Source of the DNA: JBCBWG01 sp964579305
GTDB taxonomy: Bacteria; Pseudomonadota; Alphaproteobacteria; Rhizobiales; Hyphomicrobiaceae
NCBI GenBank assembly: GCA_964579305.1
Contig: CAZOGY010000168.1
Location: forward strand, 1 to 5,682
Length of the DNA stretch: 5,682 bases
Direction of reading: 5' to 3'
How positions within the stretch are numbered: the stretch's first letter is position 1; every line of letters begins with the position of its first letter. Positions 5,558 through 5,682 of this stretch are shown here, in pieces. The notes under the pieces were generated by a model. That model made no database searches. It was not told where the DNA came from and saw only the letters and a program-made list of their open reading frames with translations. Position numbers and translations under genes: made by a program.

Positions 5558-5682
5558 CCGCCAAGGCGGACCGCTTGCGGGGGTGAGTTTTTGGCCTCGC
5601 GGTGCTGTTCCGGCCGTCGGCCGGGCACCTCCGGCGGGGCGGCGCTCGCGCCGGGCCGCTTGCGGCCTTAGGTTTTCGGCCT
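5558..5682. repeat. Cluster of small palindromes with an imperfect 85-nt-period repeat (REP-like), cut by the window edge
   Basis: Five inverted repeats are packed into 110 bases: CCGCC/GGCGG (5558-5569), CCGC-TT-GCGG (5571-5580), CCGGCCG-T-CGGCCGG (5610-5624), GGCGC/GCGCC (5641-5652) and GGCCGC-TT-GCGGCC (5654-5667). The third is extended by GGTGC (5601-5605) pairing with GCACC (5625-5629). CCGCTTGCGG occurs exactly at 5571-5580 and 5656-5665, and each copy continues into a related T-rich stretch ending GGCCT (5571-5597 against 5656-5682, about 21 of 27 positions alike). No coding sequence is recognised here. It resembles REP/BIME-type intergenic repeats, but the family is not identified. 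Confidence 0.6.

Noticed and set aside
5551..5682. An open reading frame running in from the right edge on the minus strand
   Set aside because: The frame stays open mainly because of GC richness, crosses the terminator and runs antisense into the large-subunit gene. Its translation is Arg/Pro/Ala-rich with no conserved features.

Overview
The window looks like an ordinary chromosomal segment of a GC-rich proteobacterium, most likely an alphaproteobacterium. This is inferred from high-GC coding sequence, purine-rich GGAGG-type ribosome binding sites and the protein families present; no marker gene fixes the taxon. Four protein-coding genes are well supported. No tRNA, rRNA, CRISPR array, transposase or phage gene is visible.

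Layout. Positions 1-56 hold a GC-rich hairpin just past the stop of the first gene. Positions 57-1208 (minus) encode an endonuclease/exonuclease/phosphatase (EEP) family metal-dependent hydrolase. Positions 1209-1411 are a comparatively AT-rich spacer with two hairpins on the downstream side of the next gene. Positions 1412-2473 (minus) encode a zinc-dependent medium-chain alcohol dehydrogenase. Positions 2474-2727 are a divergent intergenic region with overlapping GC-rich palindromes. Positions 2728-3186 and 3191-5428 (plus) form a tightly coupled two-gene operon for a xanthine-oxidase-family molybdenum hydroxylase of the isoquinoline 1-oxidoreductase (IorAB) type: a small subunit with two [2Fe-2S] domains and a large molybdopterin subunit with a twin-arginine signal. 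Positions 5429-5682 carry no gene. They hold short direct repeats, a strong hairpin, a convincing intrinsic terminator, and a cluster of small palindromes with an imperfect 85-nt-period repeat running off the window edge.

How the genes may work together. The two molybdenum hydroxylase subunits almost certainly form one complex. Only the large subunit carries an export signal, so the folded heterodimer is probably co-exported to the periplasm by Tat. The divergent alcohol dehydrogenase is predicted to be cytoplasmic and NAD-linked. An alcohol-to-aldehyde-to-acid link with the hydroxylase is possible but unproven. The EEP hydrolase has no evident link to its neighbours.

I found no previously undescribed system. 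The points most worth checking are the palindrome-rich repeat region at the 3' end, the electron-acceptor question for the two-subunit periplasmic hydroxylase, and the palindromes in the divergent regulatory region.
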